A stretch of 64,000 nucleotides of DNA from positions 992,001 through 1,056,000 of the forward strand of contig ML978125.1 in the NCBI GenBank assembly GCA_010015805.1, read 5' to 3'. The DNA comes from Rhizodiscina lignyota. Lineage: Eukaryota > Ascomycota > Dothideomycetes > Aulographales > Rhizodiscinaceae. The notes beneath the pieces are model-generated. The model was given only the letters and a program-made list of their open reading frames with translations, had not been told where the DNA came from and made no database searches. The number at the start of each line of letters is the position of its first letter. The stretch's first letter is position 1. Below, piece by piece: positions 23,035-34,723 of the stretch. The position numbers were made by a program, and so were the translations under genes.

Positions 23035-24659
23035 ATGGATTCGCCCGCCGTGACCAAGCTGTTCCGGCGATTGTTTGCCCATGAAACATGCTCGACGCTT
23101 CGTACGCAACGATTATCCTCCGTTCGTCAGCAATCCCTAGCGCAATATCACCAGCGACGTAAATATCGCAACCAAGTCCGATCGAGAGAAGGAGGAACGG
23201 GCACCTGGCAGCAGAGAACATCATTCTTTCCAGAGGATAAGACAAATGAGTACCGAGAGTACCCTACCGTCACAGCAGATCAGCTGCGTGCATGGAGAAG
23301 ACGGCCCAGGAGGGTGAAAATGCTCATGCGAGATTTCATTGAAGGTATACGCTATCCGTTCCTGCCTTAAGGGTCGATAACGAGACTAATAGCACATTTA
23401 GATAGCTTATACAACCCTCATTATGGATATTTCCCAAAACAAGCAGTCATCTTCTCCGGAGATCCATTCAATTTCCGCCAGTTGAAGGACGAAGCTGAGT
23501 TCCATCGGAAGCTGGGCGAGCGCTACCTCGAGTTCGAGAATGCCTTGGACGAGAAGGAAGAGAATGAGACGAGACAATTGTGGCACACACCCACCGAGCT
23601 CTTTCGACCCTATTATGGCGAGGCGATTGCACGATACTTGGTCACGAACTATAAGCTCTCGCTTTACCCGTACAACGACCTGCTGATATACGAGATGGGA
23701 GCGGGCAATGGCACATTGATGTTGAATATACTCGACTACATCCGCGATGCGAACCCCGAAGTTTACGAAAGGACAAAATTCAAGGTCATAGAGATCTCAT
23801 CGTCACTTGCGGCTCTCCAGGAGAGCCAGTTGATGCGGTCCGCCGTAGCTCGCGGCCACCTGGAGAAGGTCGAGATCATTAATCGCTCGATTTTTGACTG
23901 GGATACCTATGTTTCTTCGCCATGCTTCTTCCTCGCGCTCGAAGTCTTCGACAACTTCGCTCACGACTGCATACGGTACGATCACGAAACGGAGCAACCA
24001 CTCCAGTGTCACGTCCTCATCGACCGGCAAGGGGACTTCTACGAGTTCTATGAGCGAACCCTCGATCCAGTGGCATCGCGCTTCCTCAGCGTGCGGGATG
24101 CTGCAAGCTCTTCTGCGTACACGCACCCACTCCAAACCCCCCGAGTCTGGCGGAAATTTCGTTCGAACTTGCCCTTTGCTCCTAATCTAACGACTCCCGA
24201 GTTCATACCGACGAGACTCATGCAATTCTTCGATATCCTGAGAGATTACTTCCCAGCACACAAGCTTGTTACCAGCGATTTCCATAGCCTTCCAGACGCC
24301 GTAGAGGGTTTCAATGCTCCCGTAGTACAGACGAGGTATCAACGCCGAACGATACCTGTTACTACAGCTCTTGTAAGTCCTTGATTTAGTTCAAACTCAT
24401 ATCATGTTCCGAATTATAGAGTTGCTGACGATAGTATTTTACTGCATAGGTACACCAGGGCTACTTTGACATCCTTTTCCCCACGGATTTCGGCGTCATG
24501 GAGGATATATATCGCGCCATCACAGGCAAATTGACTCGAGTAATGTCGCACGAAGATTTCCTGAAGAGATGGGCATACGTCGAGGAGACAGAGACACGTA
24601 GCGGAGAGAATCCGTTGCTCAGCTGGTACAAAAATGCATCGGTCTTGACTACTGTGTAG
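23035..24659 (+). CDS. mitochondrial SAM-dependent methyltransferase, MidA/NDUFAF7-like
   Basis: Exons 23035..23344, 23402..24372 and 24450..24659 give 496 residues. The N-terminus is Arg/Ser/Gln-rich with few acids, as in a mitochondrial presequence. A conserved segment SLYNPHYGYFPKQAVIF follows, and the SAM-binding motif LLIYEMGAGNGTLMLNILDY is near residue 222. Next come ISSSLAALQ (motif II position) and a catalytic-region LEVFDNFAHDC. This matches the DUF185 methyltransferases, whose animal member NDUFAF7 methylates an arginine of complex I; the fungal branch is less characterised, so the target is inference. It is convergent with the LSD1 gene, with about 295 bp between stop codons. Confidence 0.82.
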
Positions 24660-24953
24660 ATAACGGAGAATTTCGTTTGTTCTTGTTATGGAAATTCATA
24701 ACAGCATGCGGAAGCAAAGCGTCATTGAAATTTCAGAGTAATGCTTGACCCCTACATCTGATTGCATGCATGTGATGAGCAAGAACAGAGCCATGAGAAA
24801 ACATGGATGCAAGCAAACGCCGTCATGCGAGGTCACCTTCCATGCACCCCCCTCCTTGAAGAAAGCAAGTGTACCAGAGAGCACAGCCGAGAAATGCAGG
24901 GGGTAAAACAGTAAGACCATGCCATATCCGTCACCGCAATATCGCCGATACTC

Positions 24954-27900
24954 CTATGCAGGCTCGTCCTCACTACCCTCACCATACCCACTCATTTTAC
25001 GATTCGGCCTCACCCTGCCCAACTCAATCGCCGTCCTACCGGAGAACTGCTTCTCCGCCCCGCCAGGCAGCGGGTTCTTCTCGATAAATTCCTCCCTGAT
25101 CCTCACAGCATCCTCGTCCCACTTCTTCACTTTCTCCTTGTAATCTGCTGTGCTCGCTGCGACACCATCACGTGAGTTCTGCGCCTGATCCAAGTATGGT
25201 TTCCGCACTTCTGTGGGAGCATTTCGCCACTGGTTGCCGAGGGAGACACGGATTTCAGTTTTAGAGGCCTTTGCAGACGGATTGTTGGTCTTGCGCTGCT
25301 GCTCCGCGTCGCAGGCGGCTTTGCAGCTGTACCAGTGATCCTTTTGATAAAGGAGGAAAGGATTGACACCTTGTTTTGCTGGCTTGAGTGGGCGCTCGCC
25401 TATAGTGCTGAGGATGGCACCAATGATGGAGGCTTCATATGCCTCTACTTGACCCTTGGCTGGCGATGTTTGCGGAATAGTTGGGTCAGAAAATTTCCGT
25501 TTCATGCCCTGGGCTACTAGAGGCGTGTCTGTCTTGGACCTGGGGGGTACCAATGGATGCGGAATTGCAATAGGCCCTAGAAGCTCCTCGATTACTTCTG
25601 ACGCCGCACGTAGGCCGGAAAGATATGCTCCATGAACTGTTGCTGGATGCGTCCCACACGTTGCCTCACCAGCGAAATGAATGGACCCCCAAGGCTGAGC
25701 CATAGCATCGTAGTCGCCTGGGCGTGTTCTCGGTCCTACGTAAGAGTAGCTACCGCAGGCAAAAGGATCCTTGTTCCATCTTGTGACAATGACCTCAGAC
25801 GGTAGTGGCACTATCTTGGGAGCGAACATCTTGCTGAGTCTTGAGGTTACTTCCTTGATCAGAGAGTTGTTATCTTCATCTTCTGTCTGATAAGCAGCGT
25901 CTCCTGCCATGAGTGCAACTAGTGTCGGACGTCCACTTGTTTTGATGCAATTCCAGAAAAGGTAGAATCGGCCACGACGGGAAGAATAGTGCTTCTGGTA
26001 GAGGCTCCCAGAAAACTCAGTATCATTCAGCAGACCGAACATATCGCGATCCTCTTCCCAAAAAGGCTTTTCGAAGACGAGGATGACCTATCGCATTTAT
26101 AAGGTTGATGGACAGTCTCTTATTCAAAGAATAACTTACTTTGTTTAGCAGGCCAAATCCAAGACGCTCAATGGCACCCATCTTCCAGTCTGGAAGCGGA
26201 GGCGAAAAGTTGATGGCTCCAGATTTGAGCACCCCAAGCGGTGTCGAAATGATAATTTGATCTGCTTCAAATGTCTCGCCATCTTGACATACGATTGTCG
26301 ACCTTGAAGATTCTTGATCCTTGTTGATTGCCATGACCTTTTTGCGGAAGCGGACGTCCAGTGGATAAGGGCTCTGCCATAAACCGCGGGGCACTTGTGA
26401 ATATCCGCCAACGATCTCACTATGTTCACCTTCGAACTCATTGCCCAGATCCTGGTCCCATCCTGTCAAGCTCAGTTGGCTAACATTTGCAGAATTGGCG
26501 TATTCGAGATTTGCATGATGCCAATTGTAGAGGCGAAGATCTCGTGCACTGAAATGAATCATATTTTGATACTGCATCAATCCATCGTCCATTATATCGC
26601 CGAGAGTTCCGGGATTCGTTGCATCCGTAGGCGGTTGCAGAGTGATGGTTGCAGTGTTTGGCGTTCCGTTCACAAGACTCCACCCCATCGTGTTCGCCGC
26701 CTCTGCCGCTGGCACACGCGATCCCAGACCAGCTATTTGGTATGCCCTCCCAGTAAGCTTTTCGGTGCTTATCGCAGCTTGCTTTGGAGCCTGGCTTTTG
26801 GCTTGATCTTGGGCATCCGCTTCAGTGTTGATCTTCCCTGTCCTTTCTAATTCCGATATTGTTTCACCTCCATCATCCGCGGGTTCCTTGCCTTGTTGCA
26901 TCTGTAGTCGATCGACTTCAACTGTTCGTGGAGGTTGAGAAAGGTTTCGGAATACACTCGCTCGCTCCAAGATGTCATTGTAAAGACTCTCCACCATAAC
27001 ATCCTGTGTCTTATCCACAATCGTCCCGTCATGGTCGTATAAAATGGAATTATCCTTCAGCGCATACGTGTGTAATGCAAGTTGACCCCTGATGATGATG
27101 TTCATCGGATTGCCATGCTCAAAACCTGTGACAATTTGTGCACCCATCTCGGCTGTGTTGCGGAGGCCGGCGGGAAGCGTATCGCTATGTTGCTCGCGCA
27201 GTGGATGTGAATAGACTCGGCCGCCGATTCGTCCTCGACCCTCAAGAACGATCACTTTCGGGGGTCCCTCGCCTTGGTCAGTCCAATGCTTGCCAAATTG
27301 TGCAATTAGGCCTTCGAGCTGCCTTGCACTGCCAAGCCCAGACATTCCGGCACCAATTACCACGATTGTGCACCTCTTGCCACCCTTTGCTTTGACACGA
27401 GGGATGGACCCAGCAGTGTTTGGAAGATCGAGGCATCCGAAATTTATGTAGCCTTGTCTTATCAACCACTGATGTGCGATAGACGCAAGCGTGAAATATC
27501 GACTTTCTCTCGCACATCCAGCCGCCTCCTCCTTCGTGACACCGACCAGTGGATTTCGGGTCCAAAGTCGCAATATGGCATTCCGTATATTGAGATATAT
27601 CGGCACCTGGGGCAACGTGATGTAGTCTCTCAGCAGCTTATACTCCCCTGGATGGAGAGCCAAAGGATTTAGCCTTGAAGAGTAAGTAGCGAGGAAGCAT
27701 TGTCGTGCAAATTCCCACGGCGGTAGGATAGATGGTATCGAGGTCCGAGGCTTCCACTCTGCCTCTGACTTTTTGGACCCTCCCGGTGTCCTCGTGCTGT
27801 GGTCCACAGTTATTCGAGACTTCGGCTGCGCAGGGCTGTTCTGCCATGGAATGTCGGACAGAGATGTACTAGAAACATTCTGTGCCGACTTCAGCGGACT

Positions 27901-28437
27901 CTGCAAAAAGGTTGCCCCGTTTACGCTGTCTGCCATGTGAGACCCGCCGTATACCGTGTCGTGCAGAAGTTGTTCCTGTATTGGTGATATTCGTCCATCA
28001 GCACCCACTATATGACGCATACTTGTCTCTAAGAAATTTTCACGGTTGAAGGAGTGCCCTTCAGAATCGTTTGATGGAGTGGGAAGTTGTGACCGATAGA
28101 GAGTTCCAACTTCCGCTTTTGCATGATGCCCAGCGGAGGGTGTTGAAACCCTTTCTCCATCATCCTTTGCACTTGTGTTACTTCCACCGAGTTCTGAAGT
28201 GCCATTATGTTCGCCAAAGTGAACAGATGAAGGGCCTGATTCACTATATTGCTCGTATATTCCGAGACCATCAAATACCCCAAATGGGGTATTCGCCTTG
28301 GAATTGGTGAAATCGAACTTCGGAGTAGAAGCATCCCCTGTCAAGGCGTCTTGAAAGAGTTCTTCAGGCGACTCGAAGGGTAGTGAGTGGTTTTTGAGAG
28401 GGTTGCCATTGCTGGCATCGTGGTGAGAAGCGAACAT
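24954..28437 (-). CDS. LSD1/KDM1-type histone lysine demethylase with SWIRM and HMG box
   Basis: Two exons, 26140..28437 and 24954..26087, with a 52-nt intron, give 1143 residues. The N-terminal 230 residues are disordered. A SWIRM domain (about 235-345, ending HQWLIRQGYINFG) precedes the flavin amine oxidase domain: VVIGAGMSGLGSARQLEGL near 356, EGRGRIGGRVYS, and C-terminal HFAGEATCGTHPATVHGAYLSG. The amine oxidase core is interrupted by an insert of about 100 residues, where LSD1 proteins carry their tower. An HMG-box-like segment (about 1005-1090, beginning KQGVNPFLLYQKDHWYS) closes the protein. FAD-dependent demethylation of mono/dimethyl-lysine of histone H3 is the family reaction. SWIRM-AOD-HMG is the usual fungal form (as in Aspergillus KdmA). 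The start lies 588 bp from divergent dynamitin. Confidence 0.93.
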
Positions 28438-29025
28438 GGCTATCTACAAGGGACAATGTCATAAACCCCGTGACAGCATGGTAGGTGCGGAGGGCTGGGT
28501 CTAGAGTGGGACCTTGCGTAGTCGGAGTGAGATGTATGGAAGATGCGACTGGACCTGATTATGAATGATGGGCTGAAAGAAAGCATTGCGGTGTATAGAG
28601 CGGAGAATGGACGGCCATTGCAACTTCCTTCCCTCAGGTGGGCTCTTAGTGGAGGCTAGGCTTGATCGGGGCGGTACACCGCAATCATTCCGGTCAACGC
28701 AGCAAAACTTATATAACATTAGACATTTATAGATTCCCTCTAGAATTCTCCGAATTAAATATCCGCCTGTAGAGCAAAAATATTTGTGTCTCCTGACGTT
28801 GACTGATGTAGTCGACCTACCCCGGGCCGCTTACCCCAATCGGGCAGTGTGGGTTGCCAAGGCCGGACCTCAACGACGCGTACAAGAAATCGTGAACGCG
28901 ATGTCAATGACAAACAACACACGTGGAACCTTGAAATCTCCCTGTTGAATACTCAATAGCTTTATGTTTGTACACACAAGGGAATTGAGGAGGAAGACCG
29001 CCTAAGCGGCTGATCTCAGCCTGCC
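28438..29025. other. divergent spacer LSD1/dynamitin
   Basis: A 588-bp spacer with no coding signal. It should carry both 5' ends. A short AT-rich block lies near 28710-28780; no further structure was recognised. Confidence 0.45.
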
Positions 29026-30499
29026 ATGACCCAGACGCGCAAGTTTGCGAGTCTGCCAGACTTGGTACGAATTGACGACCGTTCTAATGGAGCGAAGTTT
29101 GAGAATGTGTTCTGATGTACTGACGGACAAAAGGACGAGGCACAAGATATATACGAGACACCGGATCTGACAGATGATACCTCGACAGTACCCGTAAGCA
29201 GACGAATTGATGGAAATCATAGTGGATACTTACGAGGGCTATGTACAGGCTTCCACGACAATCCGGTCCCCTTCTTCCACTTCCAGCTACGATGACGCAC
29301 AAGAAGATCAAGATCAATCTGGTATTGACCGGCAGCATGTCCAAATGGACAGAGCGCGCGCACACTTTAAGCCAGCGCGCGTGGATGCTCGAGATGTCGA
29401 CTTTTCTGACAGGTTAAACCGGCAGCGAAAATCATATCGCACGTCGAATCGGAGACGAAGATTTTCTGGCGCAAGTGATGGGGAGTTTGGCGATCTGAGT
29501 GATGAAGAGGATGAAACTCTGGAACGCAAGCTCGCTCGGTTACGTCGGGAAATCGAAGAAGCTAAGGTTGAACTCGAAGAGCAGCAGACCGAGTTGGATT
29601 CCGCGGAACCTGCTAATGAAAGCTCGACCGAGAATTTACCGTCTTTGAAGGAGATCGAGAAACTTAGTGAGATGTTAGACACTATGCACGGACGAAGACA
29701 CCCTGGCGTCAATGGTGCAGAAGCTCATTATCAGAAGGCCCTCGAGCGTTTTCAAAATGCGCAATTGGCCTCGGCAAACGGTCATGCTGAGGGGGCGGAG
29801 GCGAAGACCGACCTTACGACAACGTCACACGTTATGGACATATCACCGGAGCAGCGCGCACAAATTTTCGCAAAGGCGGCTGAGTTTGATGATCGGTTGT
29901 CTTCTCTGGAGAAAGTGCTTGGATTGGATGCGAACACAATGCCAGACATTTCAAGCAATGACCCTAAGTCGATATTATACACACTCACGGACCTTGACCG
30001 CCACATAGCAACCATTAACTCAACATCCTCCACAGATGCGCTAGACTCGGCAAATCGCCGGGTGCGCCAGTTGACACAAGAAGCAGAACGTCTTGTCGAG
30101 CTTCGCAGATCTTCTTCTCCATCCACACCTACGAACAAAGCTAGCAATGGTGCTAAGCCAACCTCGCCTCTCCCCGAAGACCCAGAAGGTAGTGCAAAAA
30201 TAAACGCACTATTCGGGACCCTACCCACAATTGCGAATCTGGCCCCGTCTCTGCCAATGGTCCTAGAACGATTACGGACCTTGCGCCTTATCCACGCGAA
30301 TGCTGGCGACGCTAGCGCAACGTTAGATGAACTTGAGAAGAGACAGGCGGAGCAGGAGACGGAGATTCAGCGGTGGCGAGAAGCTCTTGGCAGTATGGAA
30401 GCTAGCATATCAGAAGGGGAAGGTGTACTGACGGGAAATGTGAAACTCGTTGGAGAATGGGTGAAAGACATTGAGACCAGAGTTGGAAAGCTAGGTTGA
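29026..30499 (+). CDS. dynactin subunit 2 (dynamitin/p50)
   Basis: Exons 29026..29064, 29134..29193 and 29249..30499 give 449 residues. The first two exons are tiny and encode the conserved dynamitin N-terminus: M-T-Q-T-R-K-F-A-S-LPDL, then DEAQDIYETPDLTDD. The remainder is mostly coiled coil (LERKLARLRREIEEAKVELE; LPSLKEIEKLSEMLDTM; C-terminal DELEKRQAEQETEIQRWREALGSM written here in parts: ELEKRQAEQETEIQRW). Dynamitin forms the shoulder of the dynactin complex, which couples dynein to cargo for nuclear and vesicle transport along microtubules. All introns are phase 0. It converges on the coiled-coil gene, with 164 bp between stop codons. Confidence 0.9.
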
Positions 30500-30663
30500 G
30501 CTCTGGAGCGATGCTTCTCTCCACAAAATGTTTGCCGCGTCTTTGTACAGAATTCAAGCATAGCCTGGCGTTAGGTTTGGTCTTGGAAAGACTCATGTCA
30601 AGCGGAAGATACCCTTGAACAATTCAGAATCCACAGCATTTGAACAATTGTTAATTTTTAAAA

Positions 30664-32004
30664 TTACACGTCGCCTCTGAGTTGTTGCATAGCCAACTTT
30701 TTGGCCTCTGCCTTGGAAAGACTGTCCCGAACCATGTCAATACTCTGCCTTCCTGCTAACAACTGCTCTCTTACGAAGCCATCGTTCTCATTGCTCTTGG
30801 CCGTGGCAGCCCTGGCCCAGTCATACATACTCGAAGCGTCTGGTGGCACGAGGTAGCTTTCCCCAGCAAGGCGTTGTATCGTCACGCGCATGTCGTCCGA
30901 AGCCACGCCCAACTGCCGTCGCAAGTAGGATGCTTGTTGTATCAATGAACGCTCTGTCCGCGATGCTTGGACAATGTTTGGGACGCAGGTAATGAGATCG
31001 GTAAATCTCAAGGAGGCTCCTTCGGATTCCTGCTGCGTTTTCTTATTCGCTGATGGGTCGGATCGCTGGGTTGGATGTGAAAGCTGCGCATTTGCCGTAG
31101 CCACTGCAGAATCCACGCTTTCCACGAGTCTCTTTCGTGACTCAACGTACTTATCGTATAGAGTCTGTATTTGCTCCTTGGCGACCTCTGAGGAAGGTAA
31201 TTCCCCCGCATTATTCTCTTCCTTCTCTGATTCTATTATGGAACTATCATCCTCTCCTATCTTTGCAAGCTCCCCTTCTATCCAACCAATCAACTGATCC
31301 CTCGCATGTCGAAGAGCGTATACCTGAGTCTCAACAGAAGGTTCTGGGCTCGACTTGGTCTGCTCGTGTGTCTCCACATTAACGCGTATGGCTTCATCCA
31401 TGGTATTTTTCGTCAGGAGCAGCTCCCTCTTCAACCGGAAGATCAATCCATCGAGCTGAGCGTCCGATGCACCTGGGCGAAGTATCAACTTCGGAGCCTC
31501 TGGCGCTTCACCCAGACTCTCTTTGAGAACGGCTCCAATGTCACCATTGATTGTCTGGGGAGCTTGTTCGTTCAAACTTCTCACGGTGTCTTGGATAATT
31601 TGCAACTTGTTGTACTGTCTTCGTTGTCGCTGAAGTTGTAGATATGTCTGTACAGAATTTCGGTCCTCGTGGCCATCTTCTGGCTGTACTGTAGATGCAA
31701 TGCTTCGATCCCTCGCTTCATCCAATTCGCGCTTGACAGCAGCATAACTTTCTCTTGCAGCAATGTTCGCCCTCAATGCGTCATAATATCGTCGATAGAG
31801 CCCATCAAGACCATCCGGCGGCTCGTTGATATTCGCACTGGGTGTTGGGCATGCTAATCGGAGCGGTGTGTAGAGTTTCGAGTCAACGGAGGAGGAGAAA
31901 TGTTGCGCGATGGCTTCACGTATTCGACGCGTCTCCTGGCGGGTGTGGATGTAGGGTTCTAACGCCTCCTGGACTTGCGGGAGAGGGCAGGGCAGGCTCG
32001 CCAT
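30664..32004 (-). CDS. conserved coiled-coil protein of unknown function
   Basis: A single exon of 446 codons starting at the ATG for MASLPCPLPQVQEALEPY; an in-frame extension of 22 codons further upstream lacks an ATG. The protein is helical and charged. Heptad-like stretches occur at about residues 85-140 (YAAVKRELDEARDR; YLQLQRQRRQYNKLQ) and 190-330, and the C-terminal region ends KAEAKKLAMQQLRGDV. No catalytic motif, membrane segment or signal peptide is seen. I do not recognise the family; a structural or complex-scaffold role is only a guess from the coiled coils. It is divergent from the next gene across 322 bp. Confidence 0.75.
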   Translation of the reverse strand: MASLPCPLPQVQEALEPYIHTRQETRRIREAIAQHFSSSVDSKLYTPLRLACPTPSANINEPPDGLDGLYRRYYDALRANIAARESYAAVKRELDEARDRSIASTVQPEDGHEDRNSVQTYLQLQRQRRQYNKLQIIQDTVRSLNEQAPQTINGDIGAVLKESLGEAPEAPKLILRPGASDAQLDGLIFRLKRELLLTKNTMDEAIRVNVETHEQTKSSPEPSVETQVYALRHARDQLIGWIEGELAKIGEDDSSIIESEKEENNAGELPSSEVAKEQIQTLYDKYVESRKRLVESVDSAVATANAQLSHPTQRSDPSANKKTQQESEGASLRFTDLITCVPNIVQASRTERSLIQQASYLRRQLGVASDDMRVTIQRLAGESYLVPPDASSMYDWARAATAKSNENDGFVREQLLAGRQSIDMVRDSLSKAEAKKLAMQQLRGDV

Positions 32005-32326
32005 AGGCCTGATATATCTTGATGGGATTAGAAGCACCAATTGAGTGCTCAAGAAGAGTTGTCCCTGCAAGAGAGATGAGAGCCGCCTCGTTCTCTGGTT
32101 GGATTCCCGTCCTTTGCGGTATCATCGCGTGTCCATGCGCGCGGATATTCCTAAATCGGGTTAGAGCGGCTCTTTCATCATCATCTCAAGAATCCCTGCT
32201 TGGCCACACTGCAGGATCGAGTTCATGGTGACACAACCGTAGAGATTTAAGATATGAATCTGCACTACTTGCCCGAAGACACTCTCATGGATGCTTCGAA
32301 GCGTGCTCAACCACACCTATTCAAAA
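32005..32326. promoter_or_regulatory. divergent promoter spacer
   Basis: A 322-bp gap between two divergent start codons, with no coding signal. It presumably holds both promoters; no specific motif was recognised. Confidence 0.4.
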
Positions 32327-33495
32327 ATGGCACCAATTCCGCCTCGAATGGCGAACTTCGCCGCCGCCATGTCACATGTATACAAGTTTCCGACTGAAGC
32401 TACAAAGGAGCCATGGACGCCCCCACCAGCGGAAGGGCACCGTGGTCGCTACTTATGGACAGGTTTGTACTGAGACCAGTGCTCAGCATTGACATCTAAC
32501 ATTCCAGAGCCGCAGACGCTTTCGGCGTCGTCAATTTCTTGACCCTCTTCAAAGAGACACAAGATGAACTCTATCTCACACATGCCATATGTCTTGTGAC
32601 TGCGGTCCATGATATTCTGGGCCGCACACGCAGTGGTAGCGCTCATCTTCCCGGCGCATCAGATGCTCATCCGCTCGCCGGTGGGTTGCGAATTGGCAAA
32701 GACGACGAATTTGGACCTGACGGAGACGGTCAATATCACCATTATCTCACGCTATGGATGTTTGCTCTCAACCGTGTATCGCTTGCTTCAAAGGACAAGA
32801 AATATAATGATCTTGGGATCGAGCTGGCTAAAGCAATACACCCTCGTTTTGTGTATGACCGTAACTCAGGCCGGCCGCGAATGGTGTGGAAAATGGCAAT
32901 GGATTTGAGCAAGCCATTGGTACATAGCGAGGGTAACCTGGATCCTATCGATGGATATGTCACGTTTCGCTTGCTGCAGAGCACCAACGGGCCAGACAGC
33001 ACAATTCTACAAGACGAGATCGCAGATTATGAGAAGATTGTGCAGACAAAGTGGGAACACTACTCAAGCAGTGATCCGCTCGATCTGGGCATGACACTTT
33101 GGACGTCACATTGGCATGCTGCCGGCAAAGATGCTGAAGCGTGGGCTTCTGGACTGTGCGAGCGCGCGGAGCGAGACTTGAAGTCATTGGTGAAACGTGG
33201 CTATTTCGAGCGTAATATCGAAAGACGGCTCGCATTCCGCGAATTTGGTACTTGCCTGGGCATGCGAGCAGCCTTGGAGGCAGCGGAGTGGGCCAGCCTG
33301 AGCACCAAGATTTGCGAAGCATGGGAGAGCAGTAGGATTGTGCCCACGCCGCAAGGGTCAAGCGGCGCCGTGAAAACAGCAGTCGATCATGGCTTACTCC
33401 CAATTACCCTCGTCATGTATGCGGCTGCGTTACATCCTGGAGGTATGCAGGCCGTCGGGTCACAACGCCCACACTCTAAAAATTTCGTTAGCTAA
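32327..33495 (+). CDS. conserved protein, probable alpha/alpha-toroid (six-hairpin-like) fold
   Basis: Exons 32327..32462 and 32516..33495, with a 53-nt intron, give 371 residues. The junction restores YLWT-DAFGVVNFLTL, a motif I recall from a family conserved in fungi and bacteria. Other conserved-looking blocks are GGLRIGKDDEFGPDGDGQYHHYLTLWMFALNR, given in parts as GLRIGKDDE and DGDGQYHHYLTLWMFAL, then RPRMVWKMAMDLSKPLV, EGNLDPIDGYVTFRLLQ and SSDPLDLGMTLWTSHW. Repeated helical pairs with Trp/His-rich ends resemble six-hairpin glycosidase-like proteins, but no catalytic pair can be named. No signal peptide, so probably intracellular. A second in-frame ATG seven codons downstream is an alternative start. 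Confidence 0.78.
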
Positions 33496-34451
33496 TACTG
33501 CTTAGCATTCCAAGCGGAATTTCTCTCCTAAAGCGAAGACATTTTCGAAGCCCGCGATCTATCGTGTTCGATTTGAATGAGGAAAATCAGAATACGATTA
33601 TACGTTCATAGAATTGAGCTCGGACCATTCGTTCTTTCATCTCGCCTAGCCATTTGCACTGTGAGATGAGCGCAGGGCTTTACGCGAAATTCTAGAGGCA
33701 TTATTACGAACGTGGACAGCTTCAGCTTGCTTTTCGATTTGAAAGAAAGGGAGGTCATGCAGATATGCCTCCGGTACCGGGTGGTGGCGCTCTGCGGGGG
33801 GAGGCGGTGTGATTCTTCAGGGCGTAAATGCGCGCAAACCATGGTGGGAACTGTGCGGAGTATTCTCGTTTTGTTGAAGTCTTAACGTCGATAATTAGCA
33901 GGAGCCAGGCTATTCGTTGTTGAAGAGGACCTACTTCGTACCCCCTATGTACCATGTAATACGTTTGTCGCAAACTAAATTCGGTACCCAATCCTTGAAT
34001 CTACTAAACTTGTTCGTCGTCATAACTGTTCAGTCCAGGATGATCATATGATAAGAACTCTTAGTTTTCCTGACCGGAACCACATTCGTAATAGTTGGTC
34101 TCAAGTCAAGCCACACATCCGTCCGACGCATGAACAGGGGGTCAACTTGACCAAAGCTTCCTGGCCTAATATCACAAAGCAGTGTCGAATCGTTGGGAGC
34201 CCATATCATAACATTGCTGACAGAACAAACAGAGCATACCATATTTTGGAAACATCAGAGCAGGATTAGTATCTCGAAATTTCATATCTGACATCCATTC
34301 GACAGATGATGACGACACAAGGCTACTTAGTTTACCAGATAGGCAACCGTCAGGCACTCCAAATTCAAAGCCACTTGTTACGAGATCCGCCTCTGAGCGC
34401 AGAGCGCTGCCGCATGCCGATTTTTACATCTGTAGTATAGCTTCAGCTTCT
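33496..34451. other. no gene seen
   Basis: Nearly 1 kb between the stop codons of two genes that converge on it. Only short frames of no evident meaning; no repeat or RNA gene was recognised. Confidence 0.4.
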
Positions 34452-34723
34452 CTAAGCCCCCGATCCGCCGGCAGATGTATTGGAAGAGGTATCGTTTGGC
34501 GGAGCAGCGTTGGTGTTGGCCAGGTTCTCATCAAATTCTTTGAGAGCAGCTGCAGCCTTCTCGCAGACCTGAACATACTTATCTTCAAGGGCTTTATTGT
34601 CCAGAGCTAGAGAGATGTTAGCGAGGTCAAATTTAAAGATGGCGGGAGGCGCAGACTCTCAAGAAAGCGCTTCTGGCTGGCTGTGGTGCTTCCACGAGCG
34701 GTTCCTTTCTGTCCACCTGCCAT
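34452..34723 (-). CDS. small conserved-looking protein of 73 residues
   Basis: Exons 34657..34723 and 34452..34606 give 73 residues. The 50-nt intron has a strong GCTAAC branch point and ends TCTCTAG; its donor GTCTGC is weak. The N-terminus is basic (MAGGQKGTARGSTTASQKRF). The second exon encodes an amphipathic helix (LEDKYVQVCEKAAAALKEF) followed by a disordered Asn/Ser/Gly tail. The two exons sum to an intact frame, and the helix looks like selected sequence, so I think it is a real gene. The family is not recognised. Nothing indicates secretion or membrane insertion. Confidence 0.6.
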
